Below, piece after piece: positions 49,910 to 50,000 of a DNA stretch of 50,000 nt (positions are counted from its first letter, which is position 1; every line of letters starts with the position of its first letter). Both the position numbers and the translations under genes were made by a program. A model generated the notes under the pieces. The model saw nothing but the letters and a program-made list of their open reading frames with translations. It did not search any database and was not told where the DNA came from. The stretch is from Chromera velia. Lineage: Eukaryota; Sar; Chromeraceae. The stretch lies in the NCBI GenBank assembly GCA_018398765.1, contig JAHBMJ010000035.1, forward strand, positions 76,258-126,257, in the 5' to 3' direction.

Positions 49910-50000
49910 GTCGGTTGCTTGGTCTGTCTGTTGTCCATCCACGATTTTCTTCGTTTGCGTTCCCTTTGTGTATGCGACTTGATCAAACAAACACATATTA

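Overview
The window looks like nuclear DNA of an intron-rich alga, most probably a chromerid alveolate such as Chromera velia. This is an inference and no database was searched. Reasons: every recognisable gene is cut into many short exons with GT-AG introns and (T)GCAG acceptors; one gene is a SecA with a signal-peptide-like leader, as expected for a complex plastid; the kinase resembles the alveolate MAPK2 (Pfmap-2) group; TGCATGCA words, known as apicomplexan promoter motifs, cluster near gene starts; and introns and spacers are full of tri-, tetra- and pentanucleotide repeats. Exon models below were built by hand from splice signals, reading phase and protein-family similarity. Phases close to whole codons for the tectonin-like, membrane-protein, RING-CH/FHA, desaturase and SecA models.

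Layout. 390-2820 (+): 3' part of a tectonin/propeller-like protein with a long low-complexity tail. 3.9-16.6 kb: a repeat-rich, gene-poor block holding two inverted copies of an AT-rich element (A about 3.93-5.0 kb, B about 15.84-16.56 kb), (GAAA)n/(GACA)n arrays, a 17-copy 50/51-bp minisatellite, a decayed MAPK2-like kinase (8471-12012, +) and a decayed Ser/Glu-rich reading frame (13.4-15.8 kb, +). 16603-20464 (-): an unrecognised multi-pass membrane protein with a Pro/Gln/Tyr-rich tail and a dense TGCATGCA cluster upstream. 21.1-22.1 kb: an AT-rich island with a 503-bp MITE-like element nested in it. 26025-30451 (-): a RING-CH (MARCH-type) plus FHA protein, head to head with an omega-3 fatty acid desaturase (30863-34555, +) across a 412-bp spacer. 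37.6-39.8 kb: another AT-rich island with unrecognised reading frames. 39827-43346 (-): a provisional small unrecognised gene, head to head with a nuclear-encoded SecA (43834 to beyond the right edge, +).

Functionally the readable genes concern membrane and plastid biology (SecA preprotein translocation, polyunsaturated fatty acid synthesis, a RING-CH ubiquitin ligase candidate, a multi-pass membrane protein), but nothing shows they form a pathway. The most distinctive signals are the transition-type decay of the kinase, the nested MITE, the inverted AT-rich element pair, introns that open with tandem copies of their own donor motif, and TGCATGCA clusters near gene starts.
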